A program made the translations under genes and the position numbers. A stretch of 64,000 nt of DNA from Endomychus coccineus (lineage: Eukaryota > Arthropoda > Insecta > Coleoptera > Endomychidae). Positions 1 to 13,800 of the stretch are shown in pieces (positions within the stretch are counted from its first letter, which is position 1; each line of letters opens with the position of its first letter). Under the pieces are notes generated by a model, which was not told where the DNA came from, ran no database searches, and was given only the letters and a program-made list of their open reading frames with translations. The stretch spans positions 8,742,001 through 8,806,000 of the forward strand of contig OY294070.1 in assembly GCA_958510875.1 (NCBI GenBank), given 5' to 3'.

Positions 1-3000
1 TATGTTAAACATTGCAATATTCCCTCAATTTTAATAAAATCGTCACGTTTCCTCATTAATTAATTTCCTGAAAATTTAATTATTTGATCCGACATTCAAC
101 TGATACATGTAAAATATGTTAGTTTTTAAAAATTAGGTTATTAATTATTGTTTTTTTCGATTAAGTAAAAATTACAATTTTCCCTTAATTTTAATAAATT
201 GTCACATTTTCACATGAATTAATTTTCGGCAAATTTAATCATTTAATTTGATATTCAATTGATATATAACCCATACCTCATTTTGTTGAAATTATTAATA
301 AATTATTCATCGAAATTTCAACCGTATTTGGAACTTATTTGCTGTAGTTTCTCCAAAAATGTCTCTTATTAAACTGAACTGCAAAATCGCAAATATTAAT
401 TTAAATCCTCAACAAATAATAACACTTGAAATTTCAATTGCTTCTGATTAGATTTATTTTTAATTGTTCGAATTTTTTGTTTAGGATATTAATTATGGTT
501 TTCTTCGAATATGTTAAACATTGCAATATTCCCTCAATTTTAATAAAATCGTCACGTTTCCTCATTAATTAATTTCCTGAAAATTTAATTATTTGATCTG
601 ACATTCAATTGATACATGTAAAATATGTTAGTTTTTTAAAATTAGGTTATTAATTATTGTTTTTTCGATTAAGTAAAAATTACAATTTTCCCTTAATTTT
701 AATAAATTGTCACATTTTCACATGAATTAATTTTCGGCAAATTTAATCATTCAATTTGATATTCAATTGATATATAACCCATACCTCATTTTGTTGAAAT
801 TATTAATAAATTATTCATCGAAATTTCAACCGTATTGAAACTTATTTACTGTAGTTTCTCCAAAAATGCCTCTTATTAAACTGAACTGCAAAATCGCAAA
901 TATTAATTTAAATCCTCAACAAATAATAACACTTGAAATTTCAATTGCTTCTGATTAGATTTATTTTTAATTGTTCGAATTTTTTGTTTAGGATATTAAT
1001 TATGGTTTTCTTCGAATATGTTAAACATTGCAATATTCCCTCAATTTTAATAAAATCGTCACGTTTCCTCATTAATTAATTTCCTGAAAATTTAATTATT
1101 TGATCCGACATTCAACTGATACATGTAAAATATGTTAGTTTTTAAAAATTAGGTTATTAATTATTGTTTTTTTCGATTAAGTAAAAATTACAATTTTCCC
1201 TTAATTTTAATAAATTGTCACATTTTCACATGAATTAATTTTCGGCAAATTTAATCATTTAATTTGATATTCAATTGATATATAACCCATACCTCATTTT
1301 GTTGAAATTATTAATAAATTATTCATCGAAATTTCAACCGTATTTGGAACTTATTTGCTGTAGTTTCTCCAAAAATGTCTCTTATTAAACTGAACTGCAA
1401 AATCGCAAATATTAATTTAAATCCTCAACAAATAATAACACTTGAAATTTCAATTGCTTCTGATTAGATTTATTTTTAATTGTTCGAATTTTTTGTTTAG
1501 GATATTAATTATGGTTTTCTTCGAATATGTTAAACATTGCAATATTCCCTCAATTTTAATAAAATCGTCACGTTTCCTCATTAATTAATTTCCTGAAAAT
1601 TTAATTATTTGATCTGACATTCAATTGATACATGTAAAATATGTTAGTTTTTTAAAATTAGGTTATTAATTATTGTTTTTTCGATTAAGTAAAAATTACA
1701 ATTTTCCCTTAATTTTAATAAATTGTCACATTTTCACATGAATTAATTTTCGGCAAATTTAATCATTCAATTTGATATTCAATTGATATATAACCCATAC
1801 CTCATTTTGTTGAAATTATTAATAAATTATTCATCGAAATTTCAACCGTATTGAAACTTATTTACTGTAGTTTCTCCAAAAATGCCTCTTATTAAACTGA
1901 ACTGCAAAATCGCAAATATTAATTTAAATCCTCAACAAATAATAACACTTGAAATTTCAATTGCTTCTGATTAGATTTATTTTTAATTGTTCGAATTTTT
2001 TGTTTAGGATATTAATTATGGTTTTCTTCGAATATGTTAAACATTGCAATATTCCCTCAATTTTAATAAAATCGTCACGTTTCCTCATTAATTAATTTCC
2101 TGAAAATTTAATTATTTGATCTGACATTCAATTGATACATGTAAAATATGTTAGTTTTTTAAAATTAGGTTATTAATTATTGTTTTTTCGATTAAGTAAA
2201 AATTACAATTTTCCCTTAATTTTAATAAATTGTCACATTTTCACATGAATTAATTTTCGGCAAATTTAATCATTCAATTTGATATTCAATTGATATATAA
2301 CCCATACCTCATTTTGTTGAAATTATTAATAAATTATTCATCGAAATTTCAACCGTATTGAAACTTATTTACTGTAGTTTCTCCAAAAATGCCTCTTATT
2401 AAACTGAACTGCAAAATCGCAAATATTAATTTAAATCCTCAACAAATAATAACACTTGAAATTTCAATTGCTTCTGATTAGATTTATTTTTAATTGTTCG
2501 AATTTTTTGTTTAGGATATTAATTATGGTTTTCTTCGAATATGTTAAACATTGCAATATTCCCTCAATTTTAATAAAATCGTCACGTTTCCTCATTAATT
2601 AATTTCCTGAAAATTTAATTATTTGATCCGACATTCAACTGATACATGTAAAATATGTTAGTTTTTAAAAATTAGGTTATTAATTATTGTTTTTTTCGAT
2701 TAAGTAAAAATTACAATTTTCCCTTAATTTTAATAAATTGTCACATTTTCACATGAATTAATTTTCGGCAAATTTAATCATTTAATTTGATATTCAATTG
2801 ATATATAACCCATACCTCATTTTGTTGAAATTATTAATAAATTATTCATCGAAATTTCAACCGTATTTGGAACTTATTTGCTGTAGTTTCTCCAAAAATG
2901 TCTCTTATTAAACTGAACTGCAAAATCGCAAATATTAATTTAAATCCTCAACAAATAATAACACTTGAAATTTCAATTGCTTCTGATTAGATTTATTTTT

Positions 3001-6000
3001 AATTGTTCGAATTTTTTGTTTAGGATATTAATTATGGTTTTCTTCGAATATGTTAAACATTGCAATATTCCCTCAATTTTAATAAAATCGTCACGTTTCC
3101 TCATTAATTAATTTCCTGAAAATTTAATTATTTGATCTGACATTCAATTGATACATGTAAAATATGTTAGTTTTTTAAAATTAGGTTATTAATTATTGTT
3201 TTTTCGATTAAGTAAAAATTACAATTTTCCCTTAATTTTAATAAATTGTCACATTTTCACATGAATTAATTTTCGGCAAATTTAATCATTCAATTTGATA
3301 TTCAATTGATATATAACCCATACCTCATTTTGTTGAAATTATTAATAAATTATTCATCGAAATTTCAACCGTATTGAAACTTATTTACTGTAGTTTCTCC
3401 AAAAATGCCTCTTATTAAACTGAACTGCAAAATCGCAAATATTAATTTAAATCCTCAACAAATAATAACACTTGAAATTTCAATTGCTTCTGATTAGATT
3501 TATTTTTAATTGTTCGAATTTTTTGTTTAGGATATTAATTATGGTTTTCTTCGAATATGTTAAACATTGCAATATTCCCTCAATTTTAATAAAATCGTCA
3601 CGTTTCCTCATTAATTAATTTCCTGAAAATTTAATTATTTGATCTGACATTCAATTGATACATGTAAAATATGTTAGTTTTTTAAAATTAGGTTATTAAT
3701 TATTGTTTTTTCGATTAAGTAAAAATTACAATTTTCCCTTAATTTTAATAAATTGTCACATTTTCACATGAATTAATTTTCGGCAAATTTAATCATTCAA
3801 TTTGATATTCAATTGATATATAACCCATACCTCATTTTGTTGAAATTATTAATAAATTATTCATCGAAATTTCAACCGTATTGAAACTTATTTACTGTAG
3901 TTTCTCCAAAAATGCCTCTTATTAAACTGAACTGCAAAATCGCAAATATTAATTTAAATCCTCAACAAATAATAACACTTGAAATTTCAATTGCTTCTGA
4001 TTAGATTTATTTTTAATTGTTCGAATTTTTTGTTTAGGATATTAATTATGGTTTTCTTCGAATATGTTAAACATTGCAATATTCCCTCAATTTTAATAAA
4101 ATCGTCACGTTTCCTCATTAATTAATTTCCTGAAAATTTAATTATTTGATCTGACATTCAATTGATACATGTAAAATATGTTAGTTTTTTAAAATTAGGT
4201 TATTAATTATTGTTTTTTCGATTAAGTAAAAATTACAATTTTCCCTTAATTTTAATAAATTGTCACATTTTCACATGAATTAATTTTCGGCAAATTTAAT
4301 CATTCAATTTGATATTCAATTGATATATAACCCATACCTCATTTTGTTGAAATTATTAATAAATTATTCATCGAAATTTCAACCGTATTGAAACTTATTT
4401 ACTGTAGTTTCTCCAAAAATGCCTCTTATTAAACTGAACTGCAAAATCGCAAATATTAATTTAAATCCTCAACAAATAATAACACTTGAAATTTCAATTG
4501 CTTCTGATTAGATTTATTTTTAATTGTTCGAATTTTTTGTTTAGGATATTAATTATGGTTTTCTTCGAATATGTTAAACATTGCAATATTCCCTCAATTT
4601 TAATAAAATCGTCACGTTTCCTCATTAATTAATTTCCTGAAAATTTAATTATTTGATCCGACATTCAACTGATACATGTAAAATATGTTAGTTTTTAAAA
4701 ATTAGGTTATTAATTATTGTTTTTTTCGATTAAGTAAAAATTACAATTTTCCCTTAATTTTAATAAATTGTCACATTTTCACATGAATTAATTTTCGGCA
4801 AATTTAATCATTTAATTTGATATTCAATTGATATATAACCCATACCTCATTTTGTTGAAATTATTAATAAATTATTCATCGAAATTTCAACCGTATTTGG
4901 AACTTATTTGCTGTAGTTTCTCCAAAAATGTCTCTTATTAAACTGAACTGCAAAATCGCAAATATTAATTTAAATCCTCAACAAATAATAACACTTGAAA
5001 TTTCAATTGCTTCTGATTAGATTTATTTTTAATTGTTCGAATTTTTTGTTTAGGATATTAATTATGGTTTTCTTCGAATATGTTAAACATTGCAATATTC
5101 CCTCAATTTTAATAAAATCGTCACGTTTCCTCATTAATTAATTTCCTGAAAATTTAATTATTTGATCTGACATTCAATTGATACATGTAAAATATGTTAG
5201 TTTTTTAAAATTAGGTTATTAATTATTGTTTTTTCGATTAAGTAAAAATTACAATTTTCCCTTAATTTTAATAAATTGTCACATTTTCACATGAATTAAT
5301 TTTCGGCAAATTTAATCATTCAATTTGATATTCAATTGATATATAACCCATACCTCATTTTGTTGAAATTATTAATAAATTATTCATCGAAATTTCAACC
5401 GTATTGAAACTTATTTACTGTAGTTTCTCCAAAAATGCCTCTTATTAAACTGAACTGCAAAATCGCAAATATTAATTTAAATCCTCAACAAATAATAACA
5501 CTTGAAATTTCAATTGCTTCTGATTAGATTTATTTTTAATTGTTCGAATTTTTTGTTTAGGATATTAATTATGGTTTTCTTCGAATATGTTAAACATTGC
5601 AATATTCCCTCAATTTTAATAAAATCGTCACGTTTCCTCATTAATTAATTTCCTGAAAATTTAATTATTTGATCTGACATTCAATTGATACATGTAAAAT
5701 ATGTTAGTTTTTTAAAATTAGGTTATTAATTATTGTTTTTTCGATTAAGTAAAAATTACAATTTTCCCTTAATTTTAATAAATTGTCACATTTTCACATG
5801 AATTAATTTTCGGCAAATTTAATCATTCAATTTGATATTCAATTGATATATAACCCATACCTCATTTTGTTGAAATTATTAATAAATTATTCATCGAAAT
5901 TTCAACCGTATTGAAACTTATTTACTGTAGTTTCTCCAAAAATGCCTCTTATTAAACTGAACTGCAAAATCGCAAATATTAATTTAAATCCTCAACAAAT

Positions 6001-9000
6001 AATAACACTTGAAATTTCAATTGCTTCTGATTAGATTTATTTTTAATTGTTCGAATTTTTTGTTTAGGATATTAATTATGGTTTTCTTCGAATATGTTAA
6101 ACATTGCAATATTCCCTCAATTTTAATAAAATCGTCACGTTTCCTCATTAATTAATTTCCTGAAAATTTAATTATTTGATCCGACATTCAACTGATACAT
6201 GTAAAATATGTTAGTTTTTAAAAATTAGGTTATTAATTATTGTTTTTTTCGATTAAGTAAAAATTACAATTTTCCCTTAATTTTAATAAATTGTCACATT
6301 TTCACATGAATTAATTTTCGGCAAATTTAATCATTTAATTTGATATTCAATTGATATATAACCCATACCTCATTTTGTTGAAATTATTAATAAATTATTC
6401 ATCGAAATTTCAACCGTATTTGGAACTTATTTGCTGTAGTTTCTCCAAAAATGTCTCTTATTAAACTGAACTGCAAAATCGCAAATATTAATTTAAATCC
6501 TCAACAAATAATAACACTTGAAATTTCAATTGCTTCTGATTAGATTTATTTTTAATTGTTCGAATTTTTTGTTTAGGATATTAATTATGGTTTTCTTCGA
6601 ATATGTTAAACATTGCAATATTCCCTCAATTTTAATAAAATCGTCACGTTTCCTCATTAATTAATTTCCTGAAAATTTAATTATTTGATCTGACATTCAA
6701 TTGATACATGTAAAATATGTTAGTTTTTTAAAATTAGGTTATTAATTATTGTTTTTTCGATTAAGTAAAAATTACAATTTTCCCTTAATTTTAATAAATT
6801 GTCACATTTTCACATGAATTAATTTTCGGCAAATTTAATCATTCAATTTGATATTCAATTGATATATAACCCATACCTCATTTTGTTGAAATTATTAATA
6901 AATTATTCATCGAAATTTCAACCGTATTGAAACTTATTTACTGTAGTTTCTCCAAAAATGCCTCTTATTAAACTGAACTGCAAAATCGCAAATATTAATT
7001 TAAATCCTCAACAAATAATAACACTTGAAATTTCAATTGCTTCTGATTAGATTTATTTTTAATTGTTCGAATTTTTTGTTTAGGATATTAATTATGGTTT
7101 TCTTCGAATATGTTAAACATTGCAATATTCCCTCAATTTTAATAAAATCGTCACGTTTCCTCATTAATTAATTTCCTGAAAATTTAATTATTTGATCCGA
7201 CATTCAACTGATACATGTAAAATATGTTAGTTTTTAAAAATTAGGTTATTAATTATTGTTTTTTTCGATTAAGTAAAAATTACAATTTTCCCTTAATTTT
7301 AATAAATTGTCACATTTTCACATGAATTAATTTTCGGCAAATTTAATCATTTAATTTGATATTCAATTGATATATAACCCATACCTCATTTTGTTGAAAT
7401 TATTAATAAATTATTCATCGAAATTTCAACCGTATTTGGAACTTATTTGCTGTAGTTTCTCCAAAAATGTCTCTTATTAAACTGAACTGCAAAATCGCAA
7501 ATATTAATTTAAATCCTCAACAAATAATAACACTTGAAATTTCAATTGCTTCTGATTAGATTTATTTTTAATTGTTCGAATTTTTTGTTTAGGATATTAA
7601 TTATGGTTTTCTTCGAATATGTTAAACATTGCAATATTCCCTCAATTTTAATAAAATCGTCACGTTTCCTCATTAATTAATTTCCTGAAAATTTAATTAT
7701 TTGATCTGACATTCAATTGATACATGTAAAATATGTTAGTTTTTTAAAATTAGGTTATTAATTATTGTTTTTTCGATTAAGTAAAAATTACAATTTTCCC
7801 TTAATTTTAATAAATTGTCACATTTTCACATGAATTAATTTTCGGCAAATTTAATCATTCAATTTGATATTCAATTGATATATAACCCATACCTCATTTT
7901 GTTGAAATTATTAATAAATTATTCATCGAAATTTCAACCGTATTGAAACTTATTTACTGTAGTTTCTCCAAAAATGCCTCTTATTAAACTGAACTGCAAA
8001 ATCGCAAATATTAATTTAAATCCTCAACAAATAATAACACTTGAAATTTCAATTGCTTCTGATTAGATTTATTTTTAATTGTTCGAATTTTTTGTTTAGG
8101 ATATTAATTATGGTTTTCTTCGAATATGTTAAACATTGCAATATTCCCTCAATTTTAATAAAATCGTCACGTTTCCTCATTAATTAATTTCCTGAAAATT
8201 TAATTATTTGATCCGACATTCAACTGATACATGTAAAATATGTTAGTTTTTAAAAATTAGGTTATTAATTATTGTTTTTTTCGATTAAGTAAAAATTACA
8301 ATTTTCCCTTAATTTTAATAAATTGTCACATTTTCACATGAATTAATTTTCGGCAAATTTAATCATTTAATTTGATATTCAATTGATATATAACCCATAC
8401 CTCATTTTGTTGAAATTATTAATAAATTATTCATCGAAATTTCAACCGTATTTGGAACTTATTTTCTGTAGTTTCTCCAAAAATGTCTCTTATTAAACTG
8501 AACTGCAAAATCGCAAATATTAATTTAAATCCTCAACAAATAATAACACTTGAAATTTCAATTGCTTCTGATTAGATTTATTTTTAATTGTTCGAATTTT
8601 TTGTTTAGGATATTAATTATTGTTTTCTTCGAATATGTTAAACATTGCAATATTCCCTCAATTTTAATAAAATCGTCACGTTTCCTCATTAATTAATTTC
8701 CTGAAAATTTAATTATTTGATCTGACATTCAATTGATACATGTAAAATATGTTAGTTTTTTAAAATTAGGTTATTAATTATTGTTTTTTCGATTAAGTAA
8801 AAATTACAATTTTCCCTTAATTTTTCATTTTCTCATGAATTAATTTTCGGCAAATTTAATCATTCAATTTGATATTCAATTGATATATAACCCATACCTC
8901 ATTATGTTTAAATTATTAATGAATTATTCATCGAAATTTCAACCGTATTAAAACTTATTTGCTGTAGTTTCTCCAAAAATGTCTCTTATTAAACTCAACT

Positions 9001-9637
9001 GCAAAATCGCAAATATTAATTTAAACTCTCAAAAAATAATAACTCTTGAAATTTCAATTGCTTCTGATTAGATTTATTTTTAATTGTTCGAATTTTTTGT
9101 TTAGGATATTAATTATGGTTTTCTTCGACTATGTTAAACATTGCAATATTCCCTCAATTTTAATAAAATCGTCACGTTTCCTGATTAATTAATTTCCTGA
9201 AAATTTGATTATTTGATCCGACATTCAATTGATACATGTAAAATATGTTAGTTTTTTAAAATTAGGTTATTAATTATTGTTTTTTCGATTAAGAAAAATT
9301 ACAATTTTCCCTTAATTTTAATAAATTGTCACATTTTCACATGAATTAATTTTCGGCAAATTTAATCATTCAATTTGATATTCAATTGATATATAACCCA
9401 TACCTCATTTTGTTGAAATTATTAATAAATTATTCATCGAAATTTCAACCGTATTTGGAACTTATTTGCTGTAGTTTCTCCAAAAATGTCTCTTATTAAA
9501 CTGAACTGCAAAATCGCAAATATTAATTTAAATCCTCAACAAATAATAACACTTGAAATTTCAATTGCTTCTGATTAGATTTATTTTTAATTGTTCGAAT
9601 TTTTTGTTTAGGATATTAATTATTGTTTTCTTTGAAC
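1..9637. repeat. Satellite array, ~508-bp unit, two variants
   Basis: Nineteen tandem copies start at 2, 511, 1018, 1527, 2034, 2541, 3050, 3557, 4064, 4571, 5080, 5587, 6094, 6603, 7110, 7619, 8126, 8635 and 9131. Two variants exist: A (509 bp, with GATCCGACATTCAACTG) and B (507 bp, with GATCTGACATTCAATTG and linked differences further on). The order from the left is A B A B B A B B B A B B A B A B A, then two degenerate units. Within a variant, copies look nearly identical, which indicates recent homogenisation. The unit also has an internal duplication: its first ~165 bp (TTAGGATATTAATTATGG onwards) resembles its second (TTAGGTTATTAATTATTG onwards). No credible coding capacity. The array continues past the left edge. 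Confidence 0.97.
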
Positions 9638-10370
9638 ATGTTAAACATTGCTTTTTCTCTAATTTTAATAAAATCGTCAGGTTTTCACATCAATTAATTT
9701 CCCTCAAATTATTTGATGTATGTGTGTTCAAATTAGGTTATTTTTTTTTCTAATAGGTAAAAATTGCGATTTTCTCCAAATTCTATTCAAATCGTCACGT
9801 TCTCACATGAATTAATTTTCAGCAAATTCAATCATTTAATTCATATATTCAATTGATATTTAAACAAATACCATTGTTTGTTAAAACTGTTAATTATTCA
9901 TCGAAATCTTAAACCTAAGTACTTACTTCCTGAAGTTTCTCAAAAAATGTATGTTATCAAACTCAACTGCAAAATCACACTTTAAAATATTAATTTGAAC
10001 CCTCAAAAATCTCGAAATTTCAATCGCTTATAAAGAAAGATGAGATAATGTAGGTCTTTTTAAATGTATCTGTCAAGATTTATTTGAATTGTTTCAAATT
10101 TTTTAGGTTGTTAATTATTGTTTTTTTCAAATATGTAGTTGAAAAATTTTTAATTAAATTAATTAATTGTTAATTACTGTTTTTTCAAATGGGTTAAAAA
10201 TTAAAATTTTTGTTAATTATTGTTTTTTAGAATATGTAGGATAAAAATTAAATCGTTTGTTGTTGATTATTGTTTTTTCTAATAGGTTAAAAATTAAAAT
10301 TTCTATTGTTGATCATTGTTTTTTCGAGTAGGTTAAAAATTACAAGTTTACATCACGTTTTCAAATCAAA
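9638..10370. repeat. Decayed right edge of the ~508-bp satellite
   Basis: Similarity to the satellite falls off steadily from 9638. From about 10110 the sequence becomes a loose tandem of ~55-65 bp units with the theme TTAATTATTGTTTTTTC followed by GGTTAAAAATTAAAATTT. This short unit resembles the start of each half of the 508-bp monomer, so it may show an older or smaller repeat from which the long unit grew. The array stops about 30 bp before the first ACC exon in the window. Confidence 0.8.
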
Positions 10371-10398
10371 TTACCTTGAATAAATCGACTGATTACAG

Positions 10399-10896
10399 AA
10401 AACGTAAAACGCCCAGACAAGTTGATGGACATCATGGAATTGGTTCTCGACGCCGAAACGGAAACGAGATTGATCGAACAAAAACGCATCCCCGGTCAGA
10501 ACAACGTGGGGATGGTGGCCTGGATCATGACCCTGTACACCCCCGAATATCCTCTAGGTCGTGAAATTATCGTTATCGCCAACGATATCACCTTGTTTAT
10601 CGGTTCGTTCGGACCGCGGGAAGACAAGGTGTTCAATTTGGCAAGTGAGATGGCGCGCGATTTGAAAATACCACGGATATATATCGCGGTGAACAGTGGC
10701 GCGCGTATCGGGCTGGCCGAAGAGATGAAGTCGCTATTTCACGTTGCGTTGGAAGATAAAAACGAACCGGACAAGGGATTCAGGTATTTGTATTTGACGC
10801 CGGAAGATTACGCAAAAGTCAGCTGCCTAAATTCTGTGAGGGCGATACTTATAGAAGACGAGGGGGAGTCCAGATACAAGATTACAGATATTATAG
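10399..10896 (+). CDS. ACC: ACC exon a (first ACC exon in window)
   Basis: The acceptor is GATTACAG ending at 10398 and the donor is GTTAGT at 10897. The exon starts with the last two bases of a codon and ends with the first base of the Gly codon in DIIGKDD. It encodes the start of the carboxyltransferase N-lobe, from [17 protein letters not shown] through NNVGMVAW, the IVIANDIT and IGSFGPRED stretches and [12 protein letters not shown], where the CoA thioester is bound. HVALED replaces the commoner HVAWED. The exon is much richer in GC than the flanking satellite. Confidence 0.95.
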
Positions 10897-13800
10897 GTTA
10901 GTTCTTCTTTTTCTATATTCGATTTTTTGTGTTTATCTGGTGTTACCGGATTTGTAAAAAGTTATCAATTACATTTCAGATGGTTTAACAGTAGTGAAGG
11001 TAAAAAAACAAAAAAAAATTGATTTTATTCTGTTCTGATTTAATTTTGACATCGCGAGTAATGCAACGAAAATTTTTAGATTGAAACCGGGGGATTTTCA
11101 CTCAGAAAATAAAATTTTGACCTGTTTTTCTGATTTTCTTTCGGTCCATGTATTATTATGAAATTGTAAATTAAATTGAAATTTTTTTTTAAGAATTTGT
11201 GAATTTACGTAAGAATAAAATAAAACAAATGTATTCACGATTGAATTTTTCATAAAATTACCTCTTATTAAACTCAATTTCATTGATTATTCTTAACCAT
11301 ACTTCAACACTGTTTAATTAGTTTTATATCATAGTAATTCGTGCACTTGAATTGTTATAAAATTATTAATTTATTTTAAATTATTGATCATTCTTTATTT
11401 TAGTCATATTCATAAGTTCTTCAAGTTTTTTGTTTCGTACAATTTTTAATTTCAATATATTCTTTTCAGTATGAAAATAATATAAAAGCTTTTAAAAATA
11501 ATGAAAATAAATTCAGGTAATTTATTTACAAAATTATTTTTTCTTAAAGGTGATTCCTCAATTTTTAAAATGCAAAATTCGGGTGGTCGATACTTCTTGC
11601 CCCTTATTTTAGAATAAATGCAAACCAGGAAATTTTAGTTATTGTTCAATAACCGCTAGGTTAATTATTCCTTTCATGTTCAATACATTCAGTTTATTCC
11701 TTTATTCAAAAGTAGCACCTCGATAAAAGTTAATTACTAGACTTGATGGAATGTCTTCATTTTCTTCTAGGAAAGGATGACGGTCTGGGCGTAGAAAATC
11801 TACGTTATGCAGCCCAAATAGCTGGAGAAACGTCACAAGCATATCAAGAGATCATAACGATATCGATGGTGTCTTGTCGTGCCATCGGAATCGGTTCCTA
11901 TTTGATTCGATTGGGTCAACGAGTCATCCAGATAGAAAACTCTACCATCATTCTTACCGGCTTCAGCGCTTTGAACAAGGTAATCCATAGTCGTAGTGTA
12001 TTTGTCGTGTTTTTTGTTGTATAACCATTGATTTTTTTTAGGTATTAGGACGACCAGTTTACGCTTCCAACAACCAATTGGGTGGTACACAAATTATGCA
12101 CAACAACGGGGTTTCCCATAAAACAGAGCAGACGGACCTCGATGGGATCTATACCATCATCAAATGGCTTTCCTATATGCCTAAAGTAAGTATAAGTCAG
12201 CTTTGAATCGCTGTTTAAATGAAAAAAAATTTGGTATTTTTGCTGATTTTCCTTAGTTTTTCACAAGTGAACTGTCCAAGTTGTAGGAAATAGCAGAAAA
12301 ACACGAAAACTAACAATTTTTATTATTTTCGTCATTTTTTCGGTTTTCTTCAGTGTGAAGAATAATTGTTTTTTCCTAATTTGGATTATTTTTTTAGGAT
12401 AAAATGTCACCAGTTCCTATTTTACCACCTCTAGATCCTATTGACAGGGATATTGGTTTTATACCCACAAAAACGCCTTATGATCCTAGATGGATGCTGG
12501 AAGGTAGAAAATCTCCAAGTATGTGAATTATTTAATTTATTTTCAATATTTTTTGGAATTTATTTTATTTTGTACCAAGGGGCAATAATAATTTTAGTGC
12601 TTTTTATTGATACGCGAAAAAAAGTAATTGTCCATTTACTATTTAAATTTCGTGTCATTTTAATCAATATTTTTGAGTCTCATACAAATGGGACTAATAA
12701 ATTTGGCGTTTTTTTTATATTTATCGAAATTGAAAAAATTATTTAATTATAATTGGAAAGTTCATAATATAAAAAATAATTATATTAATTTGTTGAGTTA
12801 AAGAAAGTTATTCTGTACTAGTTTTATTATGATTCCGGTTAAATGGATAATTTTTTGTTCTGAGCTAAATTGTTTTCTAACTACAAAATGATAATATTTA
12901 TATTTGATTGTTTTTCTAATTCTTAATTTTTCTGGAATAATAATTTTAGTGCTTTTTATTGATACGCGAAAATGAGTAATTGTCTTTTCACTATTTAGAT
13001 TTCGTGTCATTTTAATCAATATTTTTGAGTCTTATAAAATTTGACGCTTTTTTAAAATTATCGAAATTGAAAAAATTATTTAATTATAATTCGGAAGTTC
13101 ATTATATTGAAAAATAATTATAGTAATTTATTGAGTTAAAAAAAAATTTATTCTGAACTCGTTTTATTATTATTCCGGTTAAATGCATAATTTTTTGTTC
13201 TGAGCTAAATTGTTTTCTAACAAAATGATAATATTTGTATTTAATTTTTTTTCTAACTTTTAATTTTTCCACCATGTTGAATACTTTTGAAAACATTCAA
13301 GTAGAAAGGTTTTTTGATTTTTTTTTATGTATTAAATTATTAATAGCCTTGATAATAGTAGACAACTGTCGATATTTTTTTCGAATATGTTGAAATAGGT
13401 GTAATTATCAAACTTAAAAGTAACGTAAAAAAACAGATTTAATTTATAGGAAACAAAATAAACTATAAAGGTGATAAAAAATAATTGATATTTTCTGTTT
13501 AATGGATTTGGAAGAAAATTTCGTTTTGCTGTCTTGGTTTATTTTGTAGCGGTTGATGGCACAAATTGTTTGATAAAAATGGGCTTTCTCCACTAATATT
13601 ACTGTTTATTGTATAAACAGTTTTTCATTAACTAGGCAGAACTTTACCATACATAGAACATTTTCGTTTTATTAAAAAGGCAAAATTAGTTCAATCTTTA
13701 GTATTTTTTTGGAATTAATTTAAAAAATCATATTTTCATCTATTGATTTAAATTGAACCAATCAATTATATTCTACAGAAATGTAAAATTTTGTAAATTG

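Noticed and set aside
9553..9753. 66-codon ORF at the satellite edge
   Set aside because: Phe/Leu-rich reading of AT-rich repeat, with a non-ATG start; no support.
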